From positions 1 to 64,000 of the forward strand of contig JABIWH010000019.1 of assembly GCA_018701215.1 (NCBI GenBank): a stretch of 64,000 nucleotides of DNA, read 5' to 3'. Under the pieces are notes generated by a model, which was given only the letters and a program-made list of their open reading frames with translations, had not been told where the DNA came from and did no database searches. This document shows, piece after piece, positions 51,403-60,564 of this stretch. Both the position numbers and the translations under genes were made by a program. Positions within the stretch are counted from its first letter, which is position 1. Each line of letters begins with the position of its first letter. Source of the DNA: Rhodospirillaceae bacterium. GTDB lineage: Bacteria > Pseudomonadota > Alphaproteobacteria > GCA-2731375.

Positions 51403-52272
51403 CTACGCTTTTTGGGCGCGTTCGGCCGCGATGGCGGCGGCCCGTGAGGCCATGACGCCAGCGACCTTGGTACGGTATTCGACCGTGCCGCGTTTATCAC
51501 TGATGGGTGTGGCGGCGGCACTTGCCGCTGCAGCGACGGCTGCCAACGCGGCATCGTCTACCTTACTACCGACCAGAGCCGCGCCGGCATCAGCCACTGT
51601 TATCGTCTTCGGCCCCACGGCGCCCAAAACGACGGTGGCCGCGGTGCAGGTGCCGCTGTCATCGAGAACCAGGTTAACTCCGGCGCCGACAATGGCGATA
51701 TCCATCTCCGTCCGCGGGATCATCCGCAGATAGGCGTCCCCGGAATTAGCAGGGCGCGCCGGCAGCTTAATGTTGACGATGAACTCGCCATTCGCCAACG
51801 AAGTTTGGCCCGGCCCGGTGGGAATATCCCCAACCGCAACCTCACGCTGCCCATTGGGTCCGGCCACGGTGCAGGTGGCACCGGCGGCGATCAAGGCAGG
51901 CACGCTATCGGCGGCTGGCGAGGCATTGCACAGATTGCCGGCCATGGTGGCCCGCCCCTGTACCTGCGTGGAGCCAATCAGCTCCGCCCCTTCGACGACA
52001 CCTGGGTAAGCCGCTTTCAATTCAGCGTTCTCGCCCAGTTCCGCACCAGACACCGAGGCGCCAATGCAGAAGCCGCCGCCATCGGCGGTGATGCCCTGCG
52101 TCTCGGCTATTTTTTTGATGTCCACGACCACATCCGGGCTGATCATGCCGAGACGAAGTTGCACTAAAAGATCGGTCCCGCCCGCTAGTACGCGCGCGGC
52201 TCCGTTTGCGTCGGCCAAAAGCGCTACCGCTTCATCGACCGAGCCAGGGGCTTGGTATCGCATCCCGCTCAT
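51403..52272 (-). CDS. FAD-binding subunit of a molybdenum hydroxylase
   Basis: 289 aa, CoxM type. The FAD motif 'LAGGTDLLVQLRLGMISPDVVVDIKK' is near residue 30, the second motif is 'TMAGNLCNASPAADSVPALIAAGA', and 'RTEMDIAIVGAGVNL' marks the CO-dehydrogenase flavoprotein C-terminal domain. It is the first gene of the operon FAD-FeS-Mo-MoaD. AGGGAG precedes the ATG. Confidence 0.94.
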   Translation of the reverse strand: MSGMRYQAPGSVDEAVALLADANGAARVLAGGTDLLVQLRLGMISPDVVVDIKKIAETQGITADGGGFCIGASVSGAELGENAELKAAYPGVVEGAELIGSTQVQGRATMAGNLCNASPAADSVPALIAAGATCTVAGPNGQREVAVGDIPTGPGQTSLANGEFIVNIKLPARPANSGDAYLRMIPRTEMDIAIVGAGVNLVLDDSGTCTAATVVLGAVGPKTITVADAGAALVGSKVDDAALAAVAAAASAAATPISDKRGTVEYRTKVAGVMASRAAAIAAERAQKA

Positions 52273-52289
52273 ATTGCTCCCTATGAATA

Positions 52290-52461
52290 GCGCCGGAGTT
52301 TCCGCCCATGATTAGGCAACCGGCGCCAAGACAAATTGTTTACGTCCACCAAAGCGCATTAAAAGAAAATGCGCTGAGATTCTTGAAACTCGAGCAATTG
52401 AACCGATCACTTAAGTCGCGCCAATATGTCTGTGGCGACCGCAGCTATTTGTAAATTGCTC
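52290..52461 (-). promoter_or_regulatory. Inverted-repeat-rich leader of the molybdenum hydroxylase operon
   Basis: Three perfect inverted repeats in the 190 nt upstream of the start: GAGCAATT (52392-52399) with AATTGCTC (52454-52461), enclosing a second imperfect stem at 52415-52439; AGCGCATT-N7-AATGCGCT (52353-52375); and GCGCCGG (52290-52296) with CCGGCGC (52320-52326), ending 6 nt before the AGGGAG ribosome site. It could be a structured leader such as a riboswitch. I cannot match it to a known class. Confidence 0.35.
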
Positions 52462-52781
52462 TAAACCCGTACACACGCCAACCACATAGCCAAACCTAAC
52501 GCATATGAGCAAACGCAAAACATGCTTACCCTATGAGTTTCCGCCATGGCAAGTGTTTCGGCTAAATCAGCCTTGTGGACCAGCACGCGCCGGGTTATTG
52601 CCACCATCTTACACCGCAAGACGCAGAAGCGCCAAGCCGCCAAAGCATACCATGGGCAACAAATATACGATTTTTCACGAACCGTGGCGCCCATCGACCG
52701 TCCGAAATAAGCTGTATTACCCAGCTTGGGGCCCGGCTGTTATAAAGCGCTAACGGCGGCATTGATCACGACGAGGATGAA
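52462..52781. other. Gene-free stretch
   Basis: Between the Mo hydroxylase leader and the GNAT gene I see no supported gene. Two open frames of about 80 codons exist but have unnatural composition (Arg/Pro/Lys-rich) and no ribosome site. Promoters for both flanking genes must lie here or beside it, but no clear hexamers stand out. Confidence 0.5.
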
Positions 52782-53318
52782 ATGAACGATATCAACCCCA
52801 CCACGGCGATCCGCTGGGCCAATGCCAGCGATGTCGGCGAGATTGTGCGCTTGATCAAGGCATTGGCGGAATTCGAGAACGAGCCGGCAAGCTCGGTCAA
52901 GGTCACGGAGGCGGATCTGCTACGCGACGGCTTTGGCGATCCGGGCGACGGTGCCGGTAATTTCATCCCGCGTTTTGAATGCCTGATCGCCGAACATGAT
53001 GGCAAGGCCGTGGGCATCTGCCTGTTCTTCCATAACTATTCCACATGGGAAGGTCGGGCTGGATTGTATATCGAAGATTTGTTCGTGGAGGACCATGTCC
53101 GCGGTCTCGGATTGGGGCGGGCCTTAATGGCGGCCGTCGCGCGCACTGCATTGGAGCGGAACTGCGCCAGACTGGATCTATCTGTATTGGATTGGAATCC
53201 AACGCGGGCATTTTATGACCAGATCAACATGGCGCATATGGCAACCTGGCGCCCCTACCGCATGGCGCATGCAGACATTGCCGCACTAGCTCAGGGGACA
53301 CCGGAAATCGCGCACTAG
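52782..53318 (+). CDS. GNAT family N-acetyltransferase
   Basis: 178 aa. The acetyl-CoA loop is 'DLFVEDHVRGLGLGRALMAAVARTA' (R/Q-x-x-G-x-G/A), followed by 'LDLSVLDWNPTRAFYDQI'. It resembles the diamine/thialysine acetyltransferase (SSAT-like) group, whose opening 'IRWANASDVGEIVRLIKALAEFE' is visible. The target is probably a small amine (inference). GAGGA precedes the ATG. A strong terminator follows. Confidence 0.9.
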   Translation: MNDINPTTAIRWANASDVGEIVRLIKALAEFENEPASSVKVTEADLLRDGFGDPGDGAGNFIPRFECLIAEHDGKAVGICLFFHNYSTWEGRAGLYIEDLFVEDHVRGLGLGRALMAAVARTALERNCARLDLSVLDWNPTRAFYDQINMAHMATWRPYRMAHADIAALAQGTPEIAH

Positions 53319-53333
53319 ATTCTAGAGCAAAAA

Positions 53334-53362
53334 AAATACCGGCCGCGGTGCGACCGGTATTT
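53334..53362. terminator. Bidirectional Rho-independent terminator
   Basis: AAATACCGG...CCGGTATTT, a 9-bp stem with an inner CGC/GCG stem and GGT loop. On the plus strand CTTTCGTTT follows. On the minus strand a run of eight T follows. It ends both the GNAT gene and the convergent HU gene. Confidence 0.88.
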
Positions 53363-53413
53363 CTTTCGTTTCCGTTGACTGCCCGAGATTATCGGGCCGC
53401 AACGTACCGGCCG

Positions 53414-53689
53414 CTAGGTGTTAACAGCGTCCTTGAGACCCTTGCCCGCCTTGAACTTCGGCTGCCTCGTCTCCGGTATTTGGATGCTCTCGCCAGTTCG
53501 TGGATTTCGACCAGTACTGGCTTTGCGCGTTGAAACACTGAAAGTACCAAAACCTACGAGGCGAACTTCACCTCCGTCTTTCAGCGCTGTTGAGATTGTA
53601 TTGAAGACACCTTCCACCGCTTGAGTTGCGTCAACCTTTGATAGGCTGGCAGATGCAGCGACGGCGGCAATCAGATCATTTTTATTCAC
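53414..53689 (-). CDS. hup: HU family DNA-binding protein
   Basis: 91 aa, nucleoid-associated histone-like dimer that bends DNA. 'MNKNDLIAAVAASASLSKVDATQAVEGVF' and 'GEVRLVGFGTFSVSTRKASTGRNPRTGESIQIPETRQPKFKAGKGLKDAV' span the whole protein. The DNA-binding arm with Arg-Asn-Pro is intact. Its position after lon is standard. Confidence 0.96.
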   Translation of the reverse strand: MNKNDLIAAVAASASLSKVDATQAVEGVFNTISTALKDGGEVRLVGFGTFSVSTRKASTGRNPRTGESIQIPETRQPKFKAGKGLKDAVNT

Positions 53690-53784
53690 GTGCGCCCCCT
53701 TGTTACCCTGTTGTCACAATTAGTATGAAAATAAACCGCTCAGATGAGAGAAGTCTAGGCGCGCAAAGAGGCCCGGTCAAAAGG

Positions 53785-53809
53785 AAAAACCGGGTCAAGC
53801 CCGGTTTTT
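53785..53809 (-). terminator. Rho-independent terminator of lon
   Basis: AAAAACCGGG-TCAAG-CCCGGTTTTT, a 10-bp perfect stem with a 5-nt loop and U-tract, 94 nt after the lon stop. It works on the minus strand and could also work on the plus. Confidence 0.85.
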
Positions 53810-53902
53810 CACATTATTTGTGATTGCAATCACGATCCCGTCGATGTGCGGCAAAGCTGCAATAGCGCCGACGCAGGGCCGACTCGACACATACCAATCC
53901 CG

Positions 53903-56308
53903 TTAATGGGTGACGATACTTTCAGCATCCTTGCTCTCGGATACCTTGATCTCATCATCATCATCCTCGTCGGGCCATTCGATAGGCACAGGAAGGGTTA
54001 CCAGGGCATGCTCCATCACCTCATCAGCGTTGGTAACGGCAATGATCTCCAACTCACTTGTAACGTTGTCGGGTATATCAGCGAGGTCTTTTTCATTTTC
54101 CTTCGGGATCAGAACGGTTTTGATACCGCCGCGCAACGCCGCCAGCAATTTTTCCTTTAGGCCGCCGATGGGCAGAACCCGTCCGCGCAAGGTGATTTCG
54201 CCGGTCATGGCAATGTCGCGCCGAATCGGTATGCGGGTCAGGGTGGAGACAATTGACACACACATCGCCACACCGGCGGACGGACCGTCCTTTGGCGTCG
54301 CGCCTTCGGGCACGTGGACATGGATATCGCGTTTCTCGAATATCGTTGGCTTGATACCAAAATCCGCGCCGCGGGAACGCACGTAGGAGGCAGCGGCCTG
54401 GATCGATTCTTGCATCACATCGCCCAGTTTGCCGGTGTATTTCATATTGCCCTTGCCCGGCAGGACCAGGGATTCAATCGTCAATAATTCGCCGCCGACT
54501 TCTGTCCAGGCAAGACCGGTAACGACACCGATCATATCCTCCGCCTCGATCTCGCCATAACGGAAGCGCTTGATGCCGGCATATTTGCCCAGATTGCGAC
54601 GGTCGAGTTTTACCGTCTCGAACTTGTTCTGGACAATATCGCGCACCGCCTTGCGGGCCAGGCTGGCCAGTTCCCGTTCCAGATTACGGACACCGGCTTC
54701 CCTGGTGTAGTAACGGATCAAATCGCGCAGGGCGCCGTCGGAAATCGACCACTCGCCGTCTTTCAGACCGGAATCCTTCAACACCTTGCTAATCAGATGA
54801 CGCCGTGCGATTTCGACCTTCTCGTCCTCGGTGTAACCCGAAATACGAATGACCTCCATCCGGTCAAGCAGCGGCTGCGGCAGGCGCAGGGTGTTGGCCG
54901 TGGTCACGAACATCACATCGGATAGATCGTAATCGACCTCCAAGTAATGGTCGTTGAAGGTATTGTTCTGCTCAGGATCCAGCACTTCCAAAAGTGCCGA
55001 AGCGGGATCGCCCCTGAAATCGGCACCCATTTTGTCGATTTCATCCAGCAGATAAAGCGGATTGCTGCGCTTGGCCTTTTTCATCCCCTGCAGGATCTTG
55101 CCGGGCATGGAGCCTATATATGTTCTACGGTGCCCGCGGATTTCAGCCTCGTCCCGCACGCCGCCCAGGGACATACGGACAAATTCGCGCCCCGTGGCCC
55201 GGCCAATGGATTTGCCCAATGATGTCTTGCCGACACCGGGCGGTCCCACCAGGCATAGGATGGCACCCTTGACCTTGCTCGTGCGCTGTTGCACGGCGAG
55301 GTATTCCAGGATCCGCTCCTTGACCTTTTCAAGACCATAATGATCTTCGTCCAGGACCTTTTGCGCATGATCCAGATCCTTGGAGATACGTGAACGTTTC
55401 TTCCATGGAATCGACAGCATCCAATCAAGGTAATTGCGCACAACGGTTGCTTCCGCCGACATGGGCGACATGTTCCGTAGTTTCTTCAACTCGGCCGAGG
55501 CTTTTTCCCGCGCTTCCTTGGTAAGCTTGGTTTCCTTGATCTTGTCTTCAAGTTCCTGTAGCTCGTCGCGCCCGTCCTCGGTCTCGCCCAACTCCTTCTG
55601 GATCGCCTTCATCTGTTCGTTCAGATAATATTCGCGCTGGGTCTTTTCCATCTGCCGCTTGACCCGGCTGCGGATCTTGCGTTCCACCTGCATCACGCCG
55701 ATTTCGGCTTCCATCAGGGAGTAGACCCGCTCCAACCGCTCAAGTACCGAGGCGATTTCCAACAGGTCCTGCTTCTCGGGAATTTTCAATGCCAAGTGCG
55801 AGGCGACCGTATCGGCAAGTTTCGAAGGCTCTTCAATCTGATTGACCGAGACCAGCACCTCGGGTGGAATTTTCCGGTTCAGCTTGACGTATTGTTCGAA
55901 TTGCGAGGTGACCGTGCGGGCCAATGCCTCGACGTCCTCACCCTCTTCCCCGGTCTCGCCAACCAGTTCGCCATGGGCTTCGAAAAATTCCTTGTTCTGG
56001 GTATAGGCCGCGATCCGCGCCCGGGCACCGCCTTCCACCAGGACCTTCACCGTGCCATCGGGCAGCTTCAGCAATTGCAGAACCGAGGCCACGGTTCCAA
56101 CTTCATAAATATCTTCAGGATCGGGATCATCCTGCGCGGCATTTTTTTGCGTCACCAAGAGGATCTGCTTATCGTCCCGCATGACGTCTTCAAGCGCGCG
56201 GACGGATTTTTCACGGCCAACAAACAACGGCACGATCATATGAGGAAACACCACGATGTCCCGCAGCGGTAAAACCGGGTAAGTGGCAATCTTGGAAAAA
56301 TCGTTCAT
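53903..56308 (-). CDS. lon: ATP-dependent protease Lon
   Basis: 801 aa. The LAN substrate domain begins 'YPVLPLRDIVVFPHMIVPLFVGR'. The AAA+ module has Walker A 'GPPGVGKTSLGKSIG' and Walker B 'LYLLDEIDKM'. The protease domain holds the Ser of 'KDGPSAGVAM' and the Lys of 'GGLKEKLLAA'. An acidic tail ends the chain. It degrades damaged and regulatory proteins. Its promoter should lie in the 267-nt gap before clpX's end. Confidence 0.96.
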   Translation of the reverse strand: MNDFSKIATYPVLPLRDIVVFPHMIVPLFVGREKSVRALEDVMRDDKQILLVTQKNAAQDDPDPEDIYEVGTVASVLQLLKLPDGTVKVLVEGGARARIAAYTQNKEFFEAHGELVGETGEEGEDVEALARTVTSQFEQYVKLNRKIPPEVLVSVNQIEEPSKLADTVASHLALKIPEKQDLLEIASVLERLERVYSLMEAEIGVMQVERKIRSRVKRQMEKTQREYYLNEQMKAIQKELGETEDGRDELQELEDKIKETKLTKEAREKASAELKKLRNMSPMSAEATVVRNYLDWMLSIPWKKRSRISKDLDHAQKVLDEDHYGLEKVKERILEYLAVQQRTSKVKGAILCLVGPPGVGKTSLGKSIGRATGREFVRMSLGGVRDEAEIRGHRRTYIGSMPGKILQGMKKAKRSNPLYLLDEIDKMGADFRGDPASALLEVLDPEQNNTFNDHYLEVDYDLSDVMFVTTANTLRLPQPLLDRMEVIRISGYTEDEKVEIARRHLISKVLKDSGLKDGEWSISDGALRDLIRYYTREAGVRNLERELASLARKAVRDIVQNKFETVKLDRRNLGKYAGIKRFRYGEIEAEDMIGVVTGLAWTEVGGELLTIESLVLPGKGNMKYTGKLGDVMQESIQAAASYVRSRGADFGIKPTIFEKRDIHVHVPEGATPKDGPSAGVAMCVSIVSTLTRIPIRRDIAMTGEITLRGRVLPIGGLKEKLLAALRGGIKTVLIPKENEKDLADIPDNVTSELEIIAVTNADEVMEHALVTLPVPIEWPDEDDDDEIKVSESKDAESIVTH

Positions 56309-56575
56309 GCTTAAACCTTATACCTGCTTGGCCTGAAGAAACCGGGCCATACTATGTAGGTTGGACGTCACTAGAATAGCGTACGTTGTAACCGTCCCCG
56401 GATGGTTAGTGAGGAACCGCGGCGCCGGGACACCAGGGCCAATATCCAACCATATTAGAGATGGCGGTTGACCGTCCAAAGATCAAGGGTTGGAGACCTG
56501 TGATCCTTGTTTCGCCGCCGTCATGGACAGGCCGGATGCACCACCGGATTGCCCAAGGCTTACCTACGCCCCGGC

Positions 56576-57841
56576 TTATGCGCCGGTACCGACGTCTTCC
56601 TGACGATCGGCGTAGATGTACAGCGGCTGTGCCCGTCCTTCGACGACTTCGCCATTGATCACGACTTCCTCGGCACCTTCCTCGGACGGCAGGTCGTACA
56701 TGGTATCCAGCAAAATGCTCTCCATGATCGAACGCAGGCCCCGGGCACCGGTTTTTCTGGTGATCGCCTTACGGGCGATGGCATGCAAGGCATCCTCGGA
56801 AAACGCCAGTTTGGTGTCTTCCATCTCGAACAGGCGCTGGTATTGCTTGACCAGAGCGTTCTTTGGCGCCGTCAGAATTTGCACCAGAGCTTCCTCGTCC
56901 AGATCCTCCAAGGTGGCGACCACCGGCAGGCGGCCGACGAATTCCGGTATCAGGCCGAATTTCAATAGATCCTCGGGCTCCACCTCGCGCAGGATTTCGC
57001 CGGTCATGCGGTCGTCGGGATCTCGCACATCGGCGCCGAAACCAATCGACGTACCCTGGCCTCGGTTGGCGATAAGTTTTTCCAGGCCCGCGAAAGCACC
57101 ACCGCAGATGAAGAGGATATTCGTGGTATCCACCTGCAGGAATTCCTGCTGCGGATGCTTGCGTCCGCCCTGCGGCGGCACGGAGGCCACGGTGCCTTCC
57201 ATGATCTTCAACAAAGCCTGCTGCACACCCTCGCCCGAAACATCGCGGGTGATCGAGGGGTTGTCGGATTTGCGGCTGATTTTATCGACCTCGTCAATGT
57301 AGACGATGCCGCGCTGGGCCCGTTCCACATTATAGTCCGCCGCCTGCAGTAGCTTCAGGATGATGTTCTCGACGTCCTCGCCCACATAGCCGGCTTCAGT
57401 CAGCGTCGTGGCATCGGCCATGGTGAAGGGGACATCGATAATGCGGGCCAAGGTCTGGGCCAGCAGAGTCTTGCCGCAACCGGTGGGTCCCGCCAGCAGA
57501 ATGTTCGATTTGGCAATTTCTACATCGTTGCTCTTGGTGCCGTGGTTCAGGCGCTTGTAGTGGTTATGCACCGCCACCGCCAGCACCCTCTTGGCATGCG
57601 TCTGTCCGATCACATAATCATCAAGAACATCGCAAATTTCCTGCGGGGTCGGCACGCCGTCATCGGCCTTGACCAAAGTAGATTTATTCTCTTCACGAAT
57701 AATGTCCATGCACAGCTCAACGCATTCATCACAGATGAATACGGTGGGGCCGGCAATCAGCTTGCGCACTTCATGTTGGCTCTTGCCGCAGAAGGAACAA
57801 TACAGCGTATTTTTGGAATCGCCGCCGCTAAGCTTCGTCAT
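56576..57841 (-). CDS. clpX: ClpX ATPase subunit of the ClpXP protease
   Basis: 421 aa. The N-terminal C4 zinc finger is 'CSFCGKSQHEVRKL...CDECVELC', Walker A 'GPTGCGKTLLAQTLAR', Walker B 'IVYIDEVDKI', the pore loop lies near 'GYVGEDVEN', and the ClpP-binding IGF loop is present as 'SIGFGADV'. It unfolds substrates for ClpP. The 14-bp palindrome at 57904 lies upstream. Confidence 0.97.
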   Translation of the reverse strand: MTKLSGGDSKNTLYCSFCGKSQHEVRKLIAGPTVFICDECVELCMDIIREENKSTLVKADDGVPTPQEICDVLDDYVIGQTHAKRVLAVAVHNHYKRLNHGTKSNDVEIAKSNILLAGPTGCGKTLLAQTLARIIDVPFTMADATTLTEAGYVGEDVENIILKLLQAADYNVERAQRGIVYIDEVDKISRKSDNPSITRDVSGEGVQQALLKIMEGTVASVPPQGGRKHPQQEFLQVDTTNILFICGGAFAGLEKLIANRGQGTSIGFGADVRDPDDRMTGEILREVEPEDLLKFGLIPEFVGRLPVVATLEDLDEEALVQILTAPKNALVKQYQRLFEMEDTKLAFSEDALHAIARKAITRKTGARGLRSIMESILLDTMYDLPSEEGAEEVVINGEVVEGRAQPLYIYADRQEDVGTGA

Positions 57842-57903
57842 CTTAACCCCTGCTCAACTTTGCCGTACGGATCGGAATTTTCTGCCAATCCGGCGGCGTT
57901 AAA

Positions 57904-57917
57904 GATTTGGCCAAATC
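57904..57917. promoter_or_regulatory. 14-bp perfect palindrome upstream of clpX
   Basis: GATTTGGCCAAATC is self-complementary over all 14 bases and lies 63-76 nt upstream of the clpX start in the 294-nt clpP-clpX gap. It is a candidate operator or promoter element. No known regulator can be assigned. Confidence 0.35.
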
Positions 57918-58135
57918 CACGTTAACCATAAACCACGCCTACCAACGCAGTAACAGAGACCCGCTCAAGGGTCAATGCATGGTCATCTCGAGCCATGGAG
58001 ACAGCCCAAACATGCCCTTTCGATTCCGGACATATTATCATATAGGATCAACATAGCCGTGGTGCGATCAACAATTCGTTAAAAACATCGCAACATTTCC
58101 GGCCTGAAACCGGTACGCGCCGGCTTTATGTCCCA

Positions 58136-58816
58136 TTAACTTTTTTCCCCTTCGGCATCCTTGGAACCGTCCGCGGAACCGTCATCACCGCCATCATCAT
58201 CAGGGACAATGCGTTTTTGCACGACTTCGTCGATCAGGCCGAAATCCTTGGCCTTGTCCGCCGTCAGGAAGGTGTCGCGATCCATGGCTTTTTCAATGAC
58301 TTTCAGGTCCTGCCCCGTATGCTCGACATAGATCTGATTCAAACGGGCGCGCAACTCGATGATTTCCCGGGCCTGAATTTCGATATCGGTGGCTTGGCCC
58401 TGAAAACCGCCAGAGGGTTGATGCACCATGATCCGGCTGTTGGGCAGACTATAGCGTTTGCCTTCAGCGCCGGCGGTCAATAGCAACGAACCCATGGAAG
58501 CCGCCTGCCCCGTGCATAAGGTCGATACGTCGGGCCGGATGTAACCCATGGTGTCATAAATCGCCAGGCCCGACGTCACCACCCCGCCAGGCGAGTTGAT
58601 GTACATATAGATATCTTTCTTGGGGTTTTCGGCCTCCAGAAACAGCAATTGTGCCGTTATCAGGCTGGCCATGGTGTCATGCACCTGACCCACCACGAAG
58701 ATGATGCGTTCCTTCAACAAACGGGAATAGATGTCATAGGAACGTTCGCCCCGGTTGGTCTGCTCCACCACCATGGGCACCAGGGTATTCATATAGATAT
58801 CGTTAGGGTCGCTCAT
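58136..58816 (-). CDS. clpP: ClpP protease proteolytic subunit
   Basis: 226 aa. Catalytic Ser in 'CTGQAASMGSLLLTAG', His in 'PNSRIMVHQPSGG', Asp in 'AMDRDTFLTA'. 'INSPGGVVTSGLAIYDTM' is the oligomer-contact region. It has a C-terminal acidic tail ('DDDGGDDGSADGSKD') longer than that of E. coli. It forms the 14-mer with ClpX. Confidence 0.97.
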   Translation of the reverse strand: MSDPNDIYMNTLVPMVVEQTNRGERSYDIYSRLLKERIIFVVGQVHDTMASLITAQLLFLEAENPKKDIYMYINSPGGVVTSGLAIYDTMGYIRPDVSTLCTGQAASMGSLLLTAGAEGKRYSLPNSRIMVHQPSGGFQGQATDIEIQAREIIELRARLNQIYVEHTGQDLKVIEKAMDRDTFLTADKAKDFGLIDEVVQKRIVPDDDGGDDGSADGSKDAEGEKS

Positions 58817-58890
58817 CAGGGTCTACCGCCTTGGCTACACGTTATGTCAGCGAATCATTTTCCAAAAGATAATGATATTCTAGAAAGTGA

Positions 58891-60294
58891 TTATTTATTT
58901 TCCGTATCCGCCGAGGCTTTTTCCGCCGCGCCGTCGGCGCCAGCCCCACCAGTCAGATCTTTGTCGGCCTCATCTTCATCAGGCTCGGCCAGCAATTCCT
59001 CGATACTTACCTTGCTTTCGCTGATCTGGGCCATTTCAACGATGAAGTCGACAACTTTGTCTTCCATGATCGGCGCTTCCAACTGAGCCCGCATTTCCGG
59101 GTTCGATTGATAAAATTCAAAGATCTGCTGCTCCTGACCGGGAAAGCGCTGCGCCTGTTCCGCCATGGCCCGGTTCACTTCATCCTGATTGACGGTCAGG
59201 TTATTGCGCTGGCCGACCTCGGACAGCAATAGGCCAAGGCGCACCCGGCGAATTGCGATGTCACGGAATTCCGCCCGGGATTCCTCCTCCGGCTTGTCCA
59301 TGTCTTCCACCGTCTTGTCCTGGCGCTTCAGATCCTCGACCACCTGGTTCCAGATCTGTTCAAACTCGCCATCCACCAATGACGGCGGCACTTCGAAATC
59401 GTGGTTTTCCGCCAGGGCATCTAACAGCACCCGTTTCAACTTCGCGCGCGACAAATCGGAATATTCTTTCTCGCTCTGCTCGCGCACGGCATCCTTCAGG
59501 GCGGCGAGATTTTCCAGGCCCAGTTTTTCGGCCAGGGCATCGTCGACCGTCACCGGCAGCGGCACCTTCACTTCTTGCACATTGACCTTGAACTCGGCCT
59601 CCTTGCCGGCCAGATGTTCGGCCTGATATTCCTCGGGAAAGGTGACCTTTACCACGGTCTCGTCGCCCTTCTTGACACCGGCCAACTGTTCCTCGAAGCC
59701 GGGAATGAAACTGTTAGAACCAATCTCCAGGCTATGGCCCTCCGCCGCGCCGCCTTCGAACAGCTCGCCATCGACACTGCCTTCAAAGTCGATCACCACC
59801 GTATCGCCGTCCTTGGCCGCCTGGCCCTCGTCGGCTTCGGTAAACTCCTTGAACTGCTGGGCCAACGAATCGACCCGCTCGTCCAATTCCGCGTCACCGA
59901 TTTCAGCAACTTTCCTTTCAAGGGTCAAAGTGGAGAAATCCATCGGTTCGAACACAGGCATGACCTCGACTTCGATGGTGTATTCCAGATCCTTGCCCTC
60001 GTCGAACGAGACGACCTCGATCTTCGGCTGCATGGCCGGTTTCAGTTCGTGTTTTTCAAGGGTTTCGGTGGTGGCCTCGTTGACCGCCTGCTCCAAAACT
60101 TCGCCCAAAAGCTGGCGGCCATAGGTGCGGCGTAAAATTGTCATGGGCACCTTACCTGGGCGGAAACCCGGCATCTGTGCCTCTTTGCCAATCTCCGTCA
60201 ACCGATTGGTGACCTTGGCCTCCATATCGGCGGCTTCCACCACGACTTTATATTCCCGCTTCAAGCCCTCGGACAGGGTTTCGCTAACCTGCAT
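58891..60294 (-). CDS. tig: Trigger factor
   Basis: 467 aa, ribosome-bound chaperone and peptidyl-prolyl isomerase. The ribosome-binding loop is in 'MPGFRPGKVPMTILRRTYG', the FKBP domain contains 'DGDTVVIDFEGSVDGELFEGG', and the chaperone arms follow. The tail is Asp/Glu/Ala-rich. It is first in the order tig-clpP-clpX-lon-hup and follows the tRNA-Leu gene. Confidence 0.96.
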   Translation of the reverse strand: MQVSETLSEGLKREYKVVVEAADMEAKVTNRLTEIGKEAQMPGFRPGKVPMTILRRTYGRQLLGEVLEQAVNEATTETLEKHELKPAMQPKIEVVSFDEGKDLEYTIEVEVMPVFEPMDFSTLTLERKVAEIGDAELDERVDSLAQQFKEFTEADEGQAAKDGDTVVIDFEGSVDGELFEGGAAEGHSLEIGSNSFIPGFEEQLAGVKKGDETVVKVTFPEEYQAEHLAGKEAEFKVNVQEVKVPLPVTVDDALAEKLGLENLAALKDAVREQSEKEYSDLSRAKLKRVLLDALAENHDFEVPPSLVDGEFEQIWNQVVEDLKRQDKTVEDMDKPEEESRAEFRDIAIRRVRLGLLLSEVGQRNNLTVNQDEVNRAMAEQAQRFPGQEQQIFEFYQSNPEMRAQLEAPIMEDKVVDFIVEMAQISESKVSIEELLAEPDEDEADKDLTGGAGADGAAEKASADTENK

Positions 60295-60378
60295 GAATTT
60301 TCCCAGCTAATCTGTCAGTTCGGCCCCAATGGCCAAGCCATAAAATAAGGTCAGCATAGCTGCCAACCGACTAAAATT

Positions 60379-60465
60379 TGGTGCGGGCGAAGGGACTCGA
60401 ACCCCCACGGCCGTTAAGCCACCAGGACCTAAACCTGGCGCGTCTACCAGTTCCGCCACGCCCGC
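60379..60465 (-). tRNA. tRNA-Leu (anticodon TAG)
   Basis: 87 nt including an encoded 3' CCA. The acceptor stem GCGGGCG pairs with CGCCCGC and is followed by A-CCA. The anticodon loop within CCAGG-TTTAGGT-CCTGG gives UAG, reading CUN leucine codons. The T arm has GGTTCGAGTCC. A long variable arm is present, as for class II tRNAs. Confidence 0.95.
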
Positions 60466-60564
60466 AATTGACGCTAAACTTCTAACCCCGGTTGCCAGGG
60501 GCGGCACTCTATAGCACAGAAGATTCTTCCTGCGAAGACCGCATTCTGGTGCTTTTTTCAGCCC

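Noticed and set aside
48647..52272. Aerobic CO dehydrogenase (coxMSL)
   Set aside because: The large subunit lacks the AYxCSFR loop of form I; the loop reads AYRAPG.
52505..52753. 82-codon frame in the gene-free stretch
   Set aside because: No ribosome site, odd composition, no recognisable domain.
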